DNA of 59,761 nt from an uncultured Blautia sp. (GTDB lineage Bacteria > Bacillota > Clostridia > Lachnospirales > Lachnospiraceae), in contig NZ_CALFLA010000046.1 in assembly GCF_937880195.1 (NCBI RefSeq), positions 1 through 59,761 of the forward strand, in the 5' to 3' direction. Positions 41,675 through 51,737 of the stretch are shown here, piece after piece. The translations under genes and the position numbers were made by a program. The notes beneath the pieces are model-generated. The model was not told the origin of the DNA, ran no database searches, and worked only from the letters and a program-made list of their open reading frames with translations. Within the stretch, counting starts at the first letter, position 1, and each line of letters begins with the position of its first letter.

Positions 41675-43672
41675 TTATGAGTTTAAACCATATTCCAGAT
41701 CAAACTGCTTTTTGGTTCTTCTTATTAAGAATATCACAATCAGCGCCATTACTGCAACTGCTGCCAGTCCGGGAACAAATCCGGCGCCAACTCCTCCTGT
41801 TGTAAGGAACGTACCAATCTGATATACCAAAAACGCTATGGTGTAGCCTGTTCCCAACTGTAATGCAATTCCTCCCCAAAGCCATTTTTTATCCTGCATT
41901 TCTGAATTCATTGCTCCTAGAGCCGCAAAACAAGGCGGGGTAAAAAGATTAAACGTCAGATATGCAAGAGCAGCCACTTTTGTCAGTCCCATGATCGCTA
42001 CCACTTCACTTCCGCCGCCCACAAGGGCCAGCTCCTCTGTGTCAATAAAACTGGTAAGACCATAAACAACTGCAAGAGTTCCCACTACATTTTCTTTTGC
42101 AATAAATCCGGTGATCGCTGCCGCCGCAAGCTGCCATACTCCAAATCCCAGAGGGATCAAAAGTACAGCGAAAGGTGTTGCTATAGAAGCTAAAATAGAT
42201 GTGCTTTCCATTCCTTCTTCCACAACCTGAAACTGCCAGTTAAAGCTCTGCATGATCTGTACCGCTGTGTTGCATACAAGAATAATGGTTCCTGCTTTTA
42301 CTATATACGCTTTTCCTCTGGAGAGCATGGACAGCGTCGCTCTTTTCAGACTTGGAATCTTATATTCAGGGAGTTCTATAATAAAAAATGATTTACGGAA
42401 CTTATACCCTGTTACCTGATTGACCAAAAGCGCACCTAAGAAAATAAGAACAATTCCAACCAGATACATGGCAGGTCCTACCCAGCCTGCATCTGCAAAG
42501 AACGCTCCTGCAAACAGAGCGATTACAGGAAGCTTTGCCCCACAAGGCATAAAAGGAGTCAACATTGCGGTAGCTCTTCGCTCTCTTTCATTTCGAATAG
42601 TACGGCATGCCATAATTCCCGGAATGGCGCATCCGGTTCCAATCACCATAGGGATCACGGATTTCCCGGAAAGTCCCACACGCTTAAAAATAGGATCCAA
42701 AACAACGCTGGCTCTTGCCATATATCCGCAGTCCTCCAAAAGCGCGATCAGAAAATACATCACCATAACAAGAGGAAGGAAGCCTACCACAGCTCCTACG
42801 CCGCCAATGATACCGTCAACCAGAAGAGCCTGAAGAAACGGGCTCGCCCCTGAAACAAGAGTTCCCACCCACGCCTGAAACATCTCTATTTTTCCTGTCA
42901 GCCAGTCTGCGATCCAGGTTCCCACTGTAGACTGAGATATGTAAAACACAAGAAACATCACTGCTGCAAAAATGGGAATACCTACAATCTTATGGGTGAT
43001 CACAGCGTCAAGCTGATCCTGCCAGTTTTTATCCTTTGTAAAGACAGTTCTCTTTTCTACTGTTTTTACGATTTCGTTCACAAAGGCAAAACGCTTTCTG
43101 TCTGCCGCCTCTACCTCCGACTTACTCTGAAGGTTGATCTCCTCCTGCACATAAGGAGCTTTCTGCGCCTGACCTTTTAAAGCCGCTGCTGCATTTACCA
43201 CTTTTTTCAGATCATTATGGTTGGATGAAGTAGATACTGTTTGAATAACTGGACACCCCAGTTTTTCAGATAATAACTTCACATTAATTTCTGTTTTTTT
43301 CTTATCAGTTACATCGCTTTTGTTCAGAGCAACAACCATAGGGATTCCCAGTTCCAACAGCTGTGTGGTAAAGAAAAGGCTTCGGCTTAAGTTTGTGGCG
43401 TCCACAATATTGATGATCGCTTCCGGCTTTTCATTTTTTACATAGCTGCTTGTAATACTCTCTTCCGAAGTAAAGGGAGACATAGAATATGCTCCTGGCA
43501 GGTCCACTGCTACCAGCTCCTCTGCGCCGTCATAGTACGACTTTTTTATCAGGCTCTCTTTTTGTTCTACCGTAACTCCCGCCCAGTTTCCAACTTTTTC
43601 ATTACGTCCTGTCAAGGCGTTGTACATGGTAGTTTTTCCACTGTTAGGGTTTCCTGCCAATGCAATTCTCAT
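41675..43672 (-). CDS. feoB: ferrous iron transporter B
   Basis: 665 residues. The N-terminal GTPase domain has GNPNSGKTTMYNALTG, DLPGAYSMSPFTSEE and NKSDV. A helical spacer and a membrane domain of about ten helices with two Gate motifs follow, including the conserved GTGCAIPGIMACRTI. Complete length for the family. It imports Fe(II) and is paired with FeoA upstream and a Cys-rich partner downstream. Confidence 0.96.
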   Translation of the reverse strand: MRIALAGNPNSGKTTMYNALTGRNEKVGNWAGVTVEQKESLIKKSYYDGAEELVAVDLPGAYSMSPFTSEESITSSYVKNEKPEAIINIVDATNLSRSLFFTTQLLELGIPMVVALNKSDVTDKKKTEINVKLLSEKLGCPVIQTVSTSSNHNDLKKVVNAAAALKGQAQKAPYVQEEINLQSKSEVEAADRKRFAFVNEIVKTVEKRTVFTKDKNWQDQLDAVITHKIVGIPIFAAVMFLVFYISQSTVGTWIADWLTGKIEMFQAWVGTLVSGASPFLQALLVDGIIGGVGAVVGFLPLVMVMYFLIALLEDCGYMARASVVLDPIFKRVGLSGKSVIPMVIGTGCAIPGIMACRTIRNERERRATAMLTPFMPCGAKLPVIALFAGAFFADAGWVGPAMYLVGIVLIFLGALLVNQVTGYKFRKSFFIIELPEYKIPSLKRATLSMLSRGKAYIVKAGTIILVCNTAVQIMQSFNWQFQVVEEGMESTSILASIATPFAVLLIPLGFGVWQLAAAAITGFIAKENVVGTLAVVYGLTSFIDTEELALVGGGSEVVAIMGLTKVAALAYLTFNLFTPPCFAALGAMNSEMQDKKWLWGGIALQLGTGYTIAFLVYQIGTFLTTGGVGAGFVPGLAAVAVMALIVIFLIRRTKKQFDLEYGLNS

Positions 43673-43726
43673 TTTTTCTTTCCTCCATTGTTATAATTAG
43701 TCTCAACTAACCATTAATCTTAAAAC

Positions 43727-43746
43727 AAAGCGGACAAGTCCGCTTT
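43727..43746 (-). terminator. hairpin between feoA and feoB
   Basis: AAAGCGGAC-AA-GTCCGCTTT, followed by a weak T run on the minus strand. It is probably a partial terminator that reduces feoB relative to feoA, or an RNA processing site. The same ACAAAGCGGACAAGTCC sequence occurs at 59523-59539. Confidence 0.6.
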
Positions 43747-43791
43747 TTATTCCAAAACCTTCTCCTTTGGGAAAAAGTTTATGAAAACATC

Positions 43792-44010
43792 TTATACTGA
43801 AATGGCCTGGGCCAGATTCCTGTCAATATTGTATCTGGCGTCTTTAATGGAAACCACACAGCCGCCCTTCTTATGTGCGATCACCGTAATAGGTTCACCA
43901 CTGTAACAGCCAAGAGAAAACAAAAACGCATCCAGCTCCTCGTCATCTGTCACAATATCTTTTACAATATATTCTTCTCCCTCTCTTGCTTCTGATAAAT
44001 TCATAACCAT
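43792..44010 (-). CDS. feoA: ferrous iron transport protein A
   Basis: 72 residues, the SH3-like FeoA fold with LDAFLFSLGCYSGEPITVIA and a final NIDRNLAQAI. FeoA assists FeoB in Fe(II) uptake. It is first gene of the operon, with the iron-type operator upstream at 44060-44072 and a hairpin between it and feoB. Confidence 0.93.
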   Translation of the reverse strand: MVMNLSEAREGEEYIVKDIVTDDEELDAFLFSLGCYSGEPITVIAHKKGGCVVSIKDARYNIDRNLAQAISV

Positions 44011-44051
44011 AGGCTCACTCCTTTTGTTATATGAGGTAAACTTTTAAAATT

Positions 44052-44080
44052 AGTATATTCTAACTAAGTTAGTTTGTCAA
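44052..44080 (-). promoter_or_regulatory. feo promoter with DtxR-type operator
   Basis: -35 TTGACA (44075-44080), 17-base spacer, -10 TATACT (44052-44057). The spacer holds the perfect 13-bp palindrome CTAACTAAGTTAG (44060-44072), similar in form to DtxR/IdeR-type sites. A DtxR-family gene is at 56922. The link is inferred. Confidence 0.78.
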
Positions 44081-44123
44081 CACTTTTTTTCGTTAAATCC
44101 AAGTGTTTTTTTATAAAACAAAA

Positions 44124-44144
44124 AGCCCGGCTTTACGCCAGACT
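44124..44144 (-). terminator. terminator of the arginine operon
   Basis: RNA stem AGUCUGGC/GCCGGGCU (two G-U pairs) with a 5-nt loop, overlapping the argD end, followed by a long T-rich stretch on the minus strand. Confidence 0.7.
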
Positions 44145-45323
44145 TTTTGTAAGTTTCTCATACATCTCGTCAATCTCTTTTTCTGTGATCACAAGAGGCG
44201 GCACAAGCCTTAGAACATCACTTCCGGCAGAAATTACCAAAAGGCCGTTTTCCAGCGCTTTATTTACCACACTTCCCACAGAAACACCCTGGATCACAAG
44301 CCCCTGCATCAACCCTTTTCCACGTCTTTCTGCCACACAGTCATACTTTTCCACAAGCTCGTCCAGTTTTTTCTCCAGATAGGGAGCCACTTTTTGCACA
44401 TGCTCCAGAATATGGTCGCTTTCAAAAATATCAAACACTTTACTTACTGCAGCGCATACAAAAGGATTTCCCCCATAGGTAGTTCCATGATCCCCCGGCT
44501 CCAAGGAAGCCTGACAGGCTTTTTCGCCCAGAACAAAGGCTCCCACCGGAACCCCGTTGCCAAGAGCCTTGGCGCAGGTCATAATATCAGGCTTTACTCC
44601 ATAGCCCTGCCATGCAAAATAATCTCCTGTTCTTCCCATACCGCACTGTATCTCGTCAAAAATAAGAAGAAGATCTTTTTCGTCGCAGAGAGCCCGCAGT
44701 CCTTCCAAAAACTCTTTATCTGCCGGATAAATCCCGCCTTCACCCTGAATGGTTTCCGCAAGAATGGCGCAGGTCTTATCCGTGATCTGTGCTTTTACAC
44801 TTTCCAGATCATTAAAATCCGCAAAACGGACGCCTCCTATCAAAGGCTCAAAAGGTTCCCGGTAATGAGCGGTTCCTGTTACAGAAAGAGCCCCCATACT
44901 TCTTCCATGAAAAGAATGGTTCATGGCAATGATCTCATATCTCTCGCCATTATATTTTTTGAACCCATATTTTCTGGCCGCTTTTAAAGCCCCTTCAATA
45001 GCCTCTGTACCGCTGTTTGTAAAAAAGGCCTTACTCATCCCGCTGGCGCGGATCAGCTTTTCTCCCGCCTCACTCATTGGCTGGTTATAATAAAGATTAG
45101 AAATATGAGTCAGCTTATCAATCTGCTCTTTCAGCGCCTCATCATAACCAGGATAATGATACCCCAGAGAATTAACAGCAATTCCTGCTGCAAAATCCAG
45201 GTATTCCTTTCCATCTGTATCATACAGCCAACAGCCCTCGCCTCTGTCAAACATTACCGGAAAGCGGTTATATGTATGAAGAATGCTTTTTTCTGCCTGT
45301 TCCATTTGCTCACACATGCTCAT
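44133..45323 (-). CDS. argD: acetylornithine aminotransferase
   Basis: About 396 residues. PLP enzyme that moves an amino group to N-acetylglutamate semialdehyde. The PLP lysine lies in [18 protein letters not shown]; the segments [15 protein letters not shown] and [12 protein letters not shown] are intact. The start at 45323 (ATG after GGAGAG) overlaps the argB end; a less well-placed ATG is at 45341. Last gene of argCJBD. Confidence 0.94.
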   Translation of the reverse strand: MSMCEQMEQAEKSILHTYNRFPVMFDRGEGCWLYDTDGKEYLDFAAGIAVNSLGYHYPGYDEALKEQIDKLTHISNLYYNQPMSEAGEKLIRASGMSKAFFTNSGTEAIEGALKAARKYGFKKYNGERYEIIAMNHSFHGRSMGALSVTGTAHYREPFEPLIGGVRFADFNDLESVKAQITDKTCAILAETIQGEGGIYPADKEFLEGLRALCDEKDLLLIFDEIQCGMGRTGDYFAWQGYGVKPDIMTCAKALGNGVPVGAFVLGEKACQASLEPGDHGTTYGGNPFVCAAVSKVFDIFESDHILEHVQKVAPYLEKKLDELVEKYDCVAERRGKGLMQGLVIQGVSVGSVVNKALENGLLVISAGSDVLRLVPPLVITEKEIDEMYEKLTKSLA

Positions 45324-46206
45324 GATAATATTTCTCTCCATCCTCTCTTAAAATAGCAGTTCCGATTCCCTTATTGGTAAAGATTTCCAAAAGAAGACTG
45401 TGAGGAATCCTTCCGTCCAGGATATGCACTCTGTTTACCCCATGTTCAATAGCATCAATGCAGTTTTTCAGTTTTGGGATCATTCCTCCGCCTACATATC
45501 CCTCTGAGATCAGTTTCTCCGCTTCCCGAATATGAAGCTCTGAAATCAAACTGTCTGGATCCTTCTGATCTTTATATACGCCTTCAATATCAGAAAGAAA
45601 AGCCAGTTTTTCTGCATGAACCGCCTCTGCAATAGCGCAGGCCGCATCATCAGCATTAATATTATAGGAATCATAATTATCGTCAAATCCCACCGGAAAA
45701 ATCACAGGCAGAAAATCCTGCTCCAGAAGATCATGAAGAATCTTAGGATTTACTTCTGCAACCTCTCCTACATAGCCGATATCCTCTCCGCCGGACAGTT
45801 TCTTTCTGCATTTCAAAAGCCCGCCATCCTTGCCGCTGATCCCCACTGCGTCTACTCCCAGAGACTCCACAAGAGTCACCAGCTCCTTATTCACCTTGGC
45901 AAGAACCATTTCTGCAATCTCCATAGTTTCTTTGTCTGTCACACGAAGCCCATTGACAAACCTGGGTTCCATCCCTACCTTGCCTACCCAGCGGCTGATC
46001 TCTTTTCCTCCGCCGTGAACAATAATGGGTTTAAACCCAACCAGTTTCAAAAGAACCGCATCCTTGATCACATTGGCTTTCAGCTCTTCATCCAGCATAG
46101 CGCTTCCGCCGTATTTTATCACCACTATTTTTCGGTTAAACCGCTGAATATAAGGAAGGGCTTCAATAAGCACCTCTGCCTTATCCAGATATTTTTGTTT
46201 TACCAT
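45310..46206 (-). CDS. argB: acetylglutamate kinase
   Basis: 298 residues. It phosphorylates N-acetylglutamate. Conserved blocks are [27 protein letters not shown]-type [31 protein letters not shown] and [14 protein letters not shown]. Length and motifs are normal. It lies about 70 bases after argJ and overlaps argD. Confidence 0.96.
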   Translation of the reverse strand: MVKQKYLDKAEVLIEALPYIQRFNRKIVVIKYGGSAMLDEELKANVIKDAVLLKLVGFKPIIVHGGGKEISRWVGKVGMEPRFVNGLRVTDKETMEIAEMVLAKVNKELVTLVESLGVDAVGISGKDGGLLKCRKKLSGGEDIGYVGEVAEVNPKILHDLLEQDFLPVIFPVGFDDNYDSYNINADDAACAIAEAVHAEKLAFLSDIEGVYKDQKDPDSLISELHIREAEKLISEGYVGGGMIPKLKNCIDAIEHGVNRVHILDGRIPHSLLLEIFTNKGIGTAILREDGEKYYHEHV

Positions 46207-46279
46207 CTTATTTCCTCCTCGTTTTCTCTTTCATTCTCCTGTATTGACTCTCTGCTGACTTCTTTTGAACTTTCTGAAA

Positions 46280-47503
46280 TCAAGAACGATAATCCGCATT
46301 GATCTTCACATAATCATACGTAAGATCGCAGCCCCAGGCTGTTGCCGTACAGTCTCCCATTTTTATATCTGCAATGGCAGTTACTTCGTCCTCGGAAAGG
46401 ATTCTTGAAGCCTCCTCTTCACTGTAGCCTGTGGAAACTCCGTTTTCAATGATCTTAATTTTACCTGCCCGGCTCTCAAAATAAAGATCCACCTTTTCCG
46501 GGTCAAAGTCTGCGCCGGAATAACCCATAGCGCAGAGGATTCTTCCCCAGTTGGCGTCATGGCCGTAAATTGCCGCTTTTGTAAGGGATGAGGTAACTAC
46601 TGATTTACTTAAGACCACAGCCTGTTCCTTACTCTTTGCTCCTATAACCTTTACTTCAAAAAGAGCAGTGGCTCCTTCCCCATCTCCTGCAATTTTTTTT
46701 GCAAGAGTGGTATTTACATAATTTAAGGCTTCACAAAAAGTCTGGTAATCCTTATTCTTTTCTGTGATTTCAGGATTTCCCGCCATACCGTTTGCCAGAA
46801 GAAGAACGGTATCGTTTGTTGAAGTATCTCCGTCTACAGAAACCATATTGTAGGTGTCCTGTACGTCCTGTCTTAAAGCCTCCAAAAGAAGCTCCTTGGA
46901 AATATTCACATCTGTTGTGACAAAACCAAGCATAGTACACATATTTGGGTGGATCATACCGGAACCTTTGCACATTCCGCCTACTGTAACTGTTTTTCCA
47001 CCGATCTCAACCTGAACTGCTGCTTCCTTTTCCACAGTATCTGTTGTCATAATTGCTTTTGCCGCAAGGTTTCCCGCCTCCAGACTTCCTGAAAGAACAG
47101 GAGCCATTGCTTTTACGCCATCAGTAAGCTTCTGAATCGGAAGCTGCATACCAATCACGCCTGTTGACGCTACAAGAACGCTTTCCGCAGGAATGCCAAG
47201 AATCTTTGCGGCAGCTTCTGCCGTCTCTTTGCAGCAGCCAAGTCCTTCTTCTCCTGTACATGCGTTGGCAATTCCGCTGTTGCATACGATTGCCTGGGCC
47301 TTTGGCTGATGATATACGATCTCCTGATCCCACTTGACCGGAGCTGCTTTTACCACATTTGTAGTAAAGGTTCCTGCTGCCTTACAGGGCTTTTCGCTGT
47401 ATACCATTGCCATATCGCTTCTTCCCTGATATTTGATCCCTGCCGCTGCAGCCGCTGCCTGAAATCCTTCTGCCGCCGTTACTCCACCTTTTATTATCTT
47501 CAT
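46280..47503 (-). CDS. argJ: bifunctional ornithine acetyltransferase
   Basis: 407 residues. It recycles acetyl groups from acetylornithine to glutamate. The autocleavage site [19 protein letters not shown] (cut before the Thr in MCTML) and the C-terminal [20 protein letters not shown] are present. The chain is complete. It follows argC by 42 bases. Confidence 0.96.
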   Translation of the reverse strand: MKIIKGGVTAAEGFQAAAAAAGIKYQGRSDMAMVYSEKPCKAAGTFTTNVVKAAPVKWDQEIVYHQPKAQAIVCNSGIANACTGEEGLGCCKETAEAAAKILGIPAESVLVASTGVIGMQLPIQKLTDGVKAMAPVLSGSLEAGNLAAKAIMTTDTVEKEAAVQVEIGGKTVTVGGMCKGSGMIHPNMCTMLGFVTTDVNISKELLLEALRQDVQDTYNMVSVDGDTSTNDTVLLLANGMAGNPEITEKNKDYQTFCEALNYVNTTLAKKIAGDGEGATALFEVKVIGAKSKEQAVVLSKSVVTSSLTKAAIYGHDANWGRILCAMGYSGADFDPEKVDLYFESRAGKIKIIENGVSTGYSEEEASRILSEDEVTAIADIKMGDCTATAWGCDLTYDYVKINADYRS

Positions 47504-47545
47504 AATAATCCTCTCCTTTTGTCTCCTTGGCGCTTATATGATTGA

Positions 47546-48586
47546 TCACGGTATCATTGGAATCTGGCAGAGGCCTTCTGCTTCGTCAAATCCAAACATC
47601 AGATTCATATTCTGCACTGCCTGACCTGCAGCTCCTTTTACCAGATTGTCCATTGCTCCCATCATAATGATCCTTTTTGTTCTGGGATCGATCTTAAAAT
47701 TCACATCTACAAAATTGCTTCCCTCCACCCACTTTGTCTGAGGACATACATCCTTATCAAGTACGCGGACAAACTTTTCTTTGTCATAATATTTATCATA
47801 AGCCGCTTTTACTTCTTCATAAGAAACTTCTTTTTTCAGAGAAGCATAAGCAGTGATCAAAATCCCCCTGTTCATTGGAACCAAATGAGGAGTAAAGTTG
47901 ATCAGCACATCTTCTTTGCAGGCATATCCAAGCTGATCCTCGATCTCCGGCGTATGACGATGGGACGCAACTCCATAGGCCTTAATGTTTTCATTTACCT
48001 CACAGAAAAGGTTATCCACCTTTGCGCCCCTTCCTGCTCCTGAGGTTCCTGATTTTGCGTCAATGATAATCGTAGCCGGATCGATCATCCCTTCTTTTAA
48101 AAGAGGATAAATAGAAAGGGTGGAACATGTAGGATAACATCCCGGATTGGCGATCAGGCGGGCTTTTTTAATATCCTCTCTGTTGATCTCGCAAAGTCCG
48201 TATACCGCCTCGTTGATAAACTGAGGGGATTTGTGCTGGATCCCATACCACTGTTCATATTTTTTTACATCCTTGATACGAAAATCCGCGCTGAGGTCAA
48301 TGACCTTTGTTTTAGAAAGAATCTCCTCGTTTATAAGGGAAGAGCAAAGTCCCTGAGGTGTCGCTGTAAAAATTACATCCACTTCATCAGCCAGCGCCTC
48401 CATGTTGTCATCCATACATTTGGCGTTTACCAGCTTAAAAAAGTTCTGATAGATGCCTGCATAGCTTTTTTCAATATAACTTCTGGAACCATACCAGGCG
48501 ATCTCCACATCCTTATGTCCCAGAAGAAGCCGGACCAGCTCGTTTCCGGCATACCCTGTTGCTCCGATAATTCCTGCTTTTATCAT
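47546..48586 (-). CDS. argC: N-acetyl-gamma-glutamyl-phosphate reductase
   Basis: About 346 residues. The NADP fold IGATGYAGNELVRLL opens the protein and the catalytic Cys lies in IANPGCYPTCSTLSIYPL. The C-terminal His-containing region is intact. The start at 48586 has AGGAGG at good spacing; the longer frame to 48613 lacks one. First gene of the argCJBD operon. Confidence 0.95.
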   Translation of the reverse strand: MIKAGIIGATGYAGNELVRLLLGHKDVEIAWYGSRSYIEKSYAGIYQNFFKLVNAKCMDDNMEALADEVDVIFTATPQGLCSSLINEEILSKTKVIDLSADFRIKDVKKYEQWYGIQHKSPQFINEAVYGLCEINREDIKKARLIANPGCYPTCSTLSIYPLLKEGMIDPATIIIDAKSGTSGAGRGAKVDNLFCEVNENIKAYGVASHRHTPEIEDQLGYACKEDVLINFTPHLVPMNRGILITAYASLKKEVSYEEVKAAYDKYYDKEKFVRVLDKDVCPQTKWVEGSNFVDVNFKIDPRTKRIIMMGAMDNLVKGAAGQAVQNMNLMFGFDEAEGLCQIPMIP

Positions 48587-48661
48587 AATAATCATCCTCC
48601 TGTCCTTCCGCAAAACGCCGTTCTTGTTACTTTATCCGGCTGTCTTTGTAAAGATGTAAAG

Positions 48662-48690
48662 ATTATACATCTTTTCTGTATAATATGCAA
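48662..48690 (-). promoter_or_regulatory. argC promoter
   Basis: Minus strand -35 TTGCAT (48685-48690), 17-base spacer, -10 TATAAT (48662-48667). It lies in the 338-base gap (48587-48924) that also holds the argG promoter and likely ArgR sites. Confidence 0.75.
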
Positions 48691-48762
48691 TATGTTTTTT
48701 ATAAACATTCTTTCCTTTCCCCCTTGTTCTCAGTAGTGTATTCGTTATTTCCTATTTAATAG

Positions 48763-48835
48763 TTGAATATTTATAAGCTATTTTTCCACTTTTTTTCAAT
48801 TTCCTATTGCATATTTATAAAAAATGTTGTATATT
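48763..48835 (+). promoter_or_regulatory. argG promoter and possible ArgR boxes
   Basis: -35 TTGCAT (48807-48812), 17-base spacer, -10 TATATT (48830-48835). TTGAATATTTATAAGC (48763-48778) and TTGCATATTTATAAAA (48807-48822) are near-copies starting 44 bases apart and resemble ARG boxes. One covers the -35. Confidence 0.6.
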
Positions 48836-48924
48836 ATCCATTACCAAAGGAGAATTACTTAATTCCCGGCATTCAATGAAAATTATTATGATAAAAAGAC
48901 ATCATTTATGAGGAGGATTTTATT

Positions 48925-50157
48925 ATGAAAGAAAAAGTTGTTTTAGCATATTCCGGCGGACTTGATACCACAGCCCTGATCCCGTGGCTGAAAGAAACCT
49001 TTAATTATGACGTTGTCTGCTGCTGTGTAAACTGCGGACAGGGAAACGAACTGGATGGACTGGACGAAAGAGCCAAACTTTCCGGCGCAGCCAAATTATA
49101 TATAGAAGATATTGTAGATGAATTTTGCGACGATTATATTATGCCTTGCGTAGAAGCTGGAGCTGTGTATGAACACCAGTACCTTCTTGGAACTTCCATG
49201 GCTCGTCCAGCCATTGCCAAAAAACTGGTAGAGATCGCACGGAAGGAAAACGCAGTTGCTATCTGCCACGGAGCAACCGGAAAAGGAAACGATCAGATCC
49301 GTTTTGAGCTGGGAATCAAAGCTCTTGCCCCGGATATCAAAATCATTGCTCCATGGCGTATGACAGATGTGTGGACCATGCAGTCCCGTGAGGACGAGCT
49401 CGCATTCTGTCAGGCACATGGCATCAATCTTCCTTTTGACGCTCGTCACAGCTACAGCCGTGACCGGAACTTATGGCACATCAGCCATGAAGGTCTTGAA
49501 CTGGAAGATCCTTCCCAGGCTCCTAACTATGACGACATGCTTGTATTAAGCGTTCCCCCGCAGAAGGCTCCTGATAAAGAAACAGAGATCACCATAACTT
49601 TTGAGGCAGGCGTTCCAAAAACCCTGAACGGCAAAGCCATGAAAGTTTCCGAGATCATTACTGAACTGAACCGCCTTGGAGGAGAAAACGGAATCGGAAT
49701 TGTAGATATTGTAGAGAACCGTGTCGTAGGAATGAAATCCCGCGGCGTTTATGAAACTCCAGGCGGAACCATTCTGATGGCTGCCCATGATCAGCTTGAA
49801 GAGCTGACCATTGACCGCGATACTATGGAAGCAAAGAAAAAACTTGGAAGTCAGTTTGCCCAGGTGGTATATGAAGGTAAATGGTTTACACCGCTTAGGG
49901 AGGCTATCCAGGCATTTGTAGAATCCACTCAGAAATATGTTACCGGCGAAGTAAAACTGAAACTTTATAAAGGAAATATCATCAAAGCCGGCACTACCTC
50001 TCCTTACAGCCTGTATAATGAATCCCTTGCATCCTTTACCACAGGAGATATGTACGACCACCATGATGCGGACGGCTTCATTACACTGTTCGGACTCCCT
50101 CTGAAGGTTCGCGCCATGAAACTTCTGGAAGCAGAGCAGAACAAAAATAATCATTGA
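48925..50157 (+). CDS. argG: argininosuccinate synthase
   Basis: 410 residues. It joins citrulline and aspartate with ATP. The N-terminal AYSGGLDTTALIPWL P-loop-like motif, CHGATGKGNDQIRFELG and the C-terminal YKGNIIKAG region are present. GAGGAGG lies upstream of the ATG. It is transcribed away from argCJBD. Confidence 0.97.
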   Translation: MKEKVVLAYSGGLDTTALIPWLKETFNYDVVCCCVNCGQGNELDGLDERAKLSGAAKLYIEDIVDEFCDDYIMPCVEAGAVYEHQYLLGTSMARPAIAKKLVEIARKENAVAICHGATGKGNDQIRFELGIKALAPDIKIIAPWRMTDVWTMQSREDELAFCQAHGINLPFDARHSYSRDRNLWHISHEGLELEDPSQAPNYDDMLVLSVPPQKAPDKETEITITFEAGVPKTLNGKAMKVSEIITELNRLGGENGIGIVDIVENRVVGMKSRGVYETPGGTILMAAHDQLEELTIDRDTMEAKKKLGSQFAQVVYEGKWFTPLREAIQAFVESTQKYVTGEVKLKLYKGNIIKAGTTSPYSLYNESLASFTTGDMYDHHDADGFITLFGLPLKVRAMKLLEAEQNKNNH

Positions 50158-50167
50158 TAAAACTGCA

Positions 50168-50216
50168 AAATCCCTTTCGGTTCAGGTTCAAAAGCCTGTC
50201 CGAAAGGGATTTTTTA
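50168..50216 (+). terminator. argG terminator
   Basis: Stem AAATCCCTTTCGG/CCGAAAGGGATTT with a loop of about 19 nt and a T run. It may also end the opposite AI-2E transcript. Confidence 0.85.
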
Positions 50217-50234
50217 TAGAAACTTAAGATAATA

Positions 50235-51389
50235 CTATCCTTCCACCTGTATATTTTTCTTTTCCAGGCGTTTGTACGTCCATTCTCTGAACAAAGCATA
50301 AAGCACAGATACCAGCGGAATAAATATCAGCATTCCCACAACTCCCAGAAGACTGCCGCCGATAGTAACTGCCATCAGCACCCACACAGAAGGAAGGCCT
50401 ACTGAACCTCCTACCACATGAGGATAGATCAGATTTCCCTCGATCTGCTGAAGTACAAAGAACAGGATCAAAAACAGCAGCGCTTTCATGGGACTTACAA
50501 GAAGAATCAGTATCGTACTGATAGCACAGCCGATAAAAGCTCCAAAAATAGGGATAAGCGCTGTAAATGCGATCAAAACGCCTACCAGCATAGCATAGGG
50601 GAAACGAAAAACAGTCATGGCAACAAAAAACATAGTTCCCAGGATCACCGCCTCAATACACTGTCCTGTAACAAAACCGGAAAAAATATTATTGGCAAGA
50701 GTACATACATGAAGGATATATTCCACAGCTCTCTTGGGAAACAGGGCGTAAAATGCTTTTTTTGTCTGCACGATCAGCTTTTCCTTTTGAAGAAGGATAT
50801 AGCAGGCAAACACAAAGGCAATACTGAAATTCATGGCAGTATTCACAATTCCCATTGTTACAGAAACGGTAGAAGTAAGAATCCCGTTCACTCCGTTCTG
50901 AAGCGCAGCAATTACTGTATCCAGCATTTTCTGAGGCTGGATATCCAAAGAATTCGCCCATTCTGCAATTACAGAATCCTGCTTGAAGTTTTCATCAATC
51001 CATATGGTAAGCCTTGTAATTCCCATTTCAATATTTCTTCCTAATCCCATTACGGTTTTTCCAAGTTCAGGAATCACCACCTGGCCTACGATCAAAATTA
51101 CAAGAGCCACGATCAGTATAGAGAGAACCAGACTTACCGGGCGAGCCATTTTTTTTGCTATTTTCGTGTCCTTCCATTTGCCTCTCCCAAACAGATTTCT
51201 CTCAAAAAATTTCATAGGCACATGCAGCACAAAAGCAATGGCGCCTCCTACGATAAATGGAAAGAACAGTCCTACAAGGTTCATAAGAAATCCAACCACC
51301 ACATCCAGGTTCTGAAGTCCAACATAGAGAAGTACCGCAAACAGAATCAGATACATACAGTTTTTCATGTTTTCTTTTTTAAATTCCAA
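50235..51389 (-). CDS. AI-2E family membrane permease
   Basis: 384 residues with about eight hydrophobic helices in the YdiK/PerM arrangement. Characteristic parts are FLMNLVGLFFPFIVGGAIAF at the start, GVLIAFTALIPIFGAFIG, and IEGNLIYPHVVGGSVGLP. Transport substrate is unknown (autoinducer, Na+/H+ or a lipid-linked compound in related proteins). The start at 51389 has a GGAGGG site. It converges with argG. Confidence 0.9.
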   Translation of the reverse strand: MEFKKENMKNCMYLILFAVLLYVGLQNLDVVVGFLMNLVGLFFPFIVGGAIAFVLHVPMKFFERNLFGRGKWKDTKIAKKMARPVSLVLSILIVALVILIVGQVVIPELGKTVMGLGRNIEMGITRLTIWIDENFKQDSVIAEWANSLDIQPQKMLDTVIAALQNGVNGILTSTVSVTMGIVNTAMNFSIAFVFACYILLQKEKLIVQTKKAFYALFPKRAVEYILHVCTLANNIFSGFVTGQCIEAVILGTMFFVAMTVFRFPYAMLVGVLIAFTALIPIFGAFIGCAISTILILLVSPMKALLFLILFFVLQQIEGNLIYPHVVGGSVGLPSVWVLMAVTIGGSLLGVVGMLIFIPLVSVLYALFREWTYKRLEKKNIQVEG

Positions 51390-51541
51390 AATATCCCTCC
51401 ATTCTATTCTGATGATTGTACCTATTCTATCACTTATATCTTTGTCTTTCCAGTTAATTTCCTGTTTTTATTCTGGATATTCTGCACAAAATCCATGTTT
51501 ATTTTTCGTCATTTCCGACATTTTATTTTGATTATTTTTAA

Positions 51542-51570
51542 TTGACAGAAAAATCAATTCCATATATAAT
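51542..51570 (+). promoter_or_regulatory. promoter of guaD-permease
   Basis: -35 TTGACA (51542-51547), 17-base spacer, -10 TATAAT (51565-51570). Transcription begins about 25 bases before the riboswitch aptamer. Confidence 0.88.
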
Positions 51571-51599
51571 AAATACATAAATAATAATGTTTGCAGCAG

Positions 51600-51700
51600 C
51601 TTATATAAGTCCATAATCGGTTGGACGTTTCTACCAACTACCGTAATAGTTGCCTATAAGTTTTATTCAGGGTACCCTAAAAGGTAGTTGGAATTTTTTT
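51600..51700 (+). ncRNA. purine riboswitch, guanine type, with terminator
   Basis: P1 CTTATA/TATAAG (51600-51605, 51655-51660), P2 GTCCA/TGGAC, the conserved TTTCTACC junction, P3 CAACTA/TAGTTG, and loops with GG (51619-51620) and CC (51641-51642) for the kissing contact. The base that reads the ligand (51654) is C, as in guanine-sensing members. CCAACTACC in the aptamer (51634-51642) is complementary to GGTAGTTGG (51683-51691), followed by seven T. So the terminator uses part of P3, which predicts that ligand binding blocks termination. Confidence 0.88.
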
Positions 51701-51737
51701 GCCTAAAAACCCTGGCTGCAGAAAGGAAGTGAATAAT

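Noticed and set aside
48614..48924. T-box or other riboswitch in the arg control region
   Set aside because: No T-box sequence, specifier stem or known aptamer core was found; promoters and ARG-box-like repeats explain the gap.
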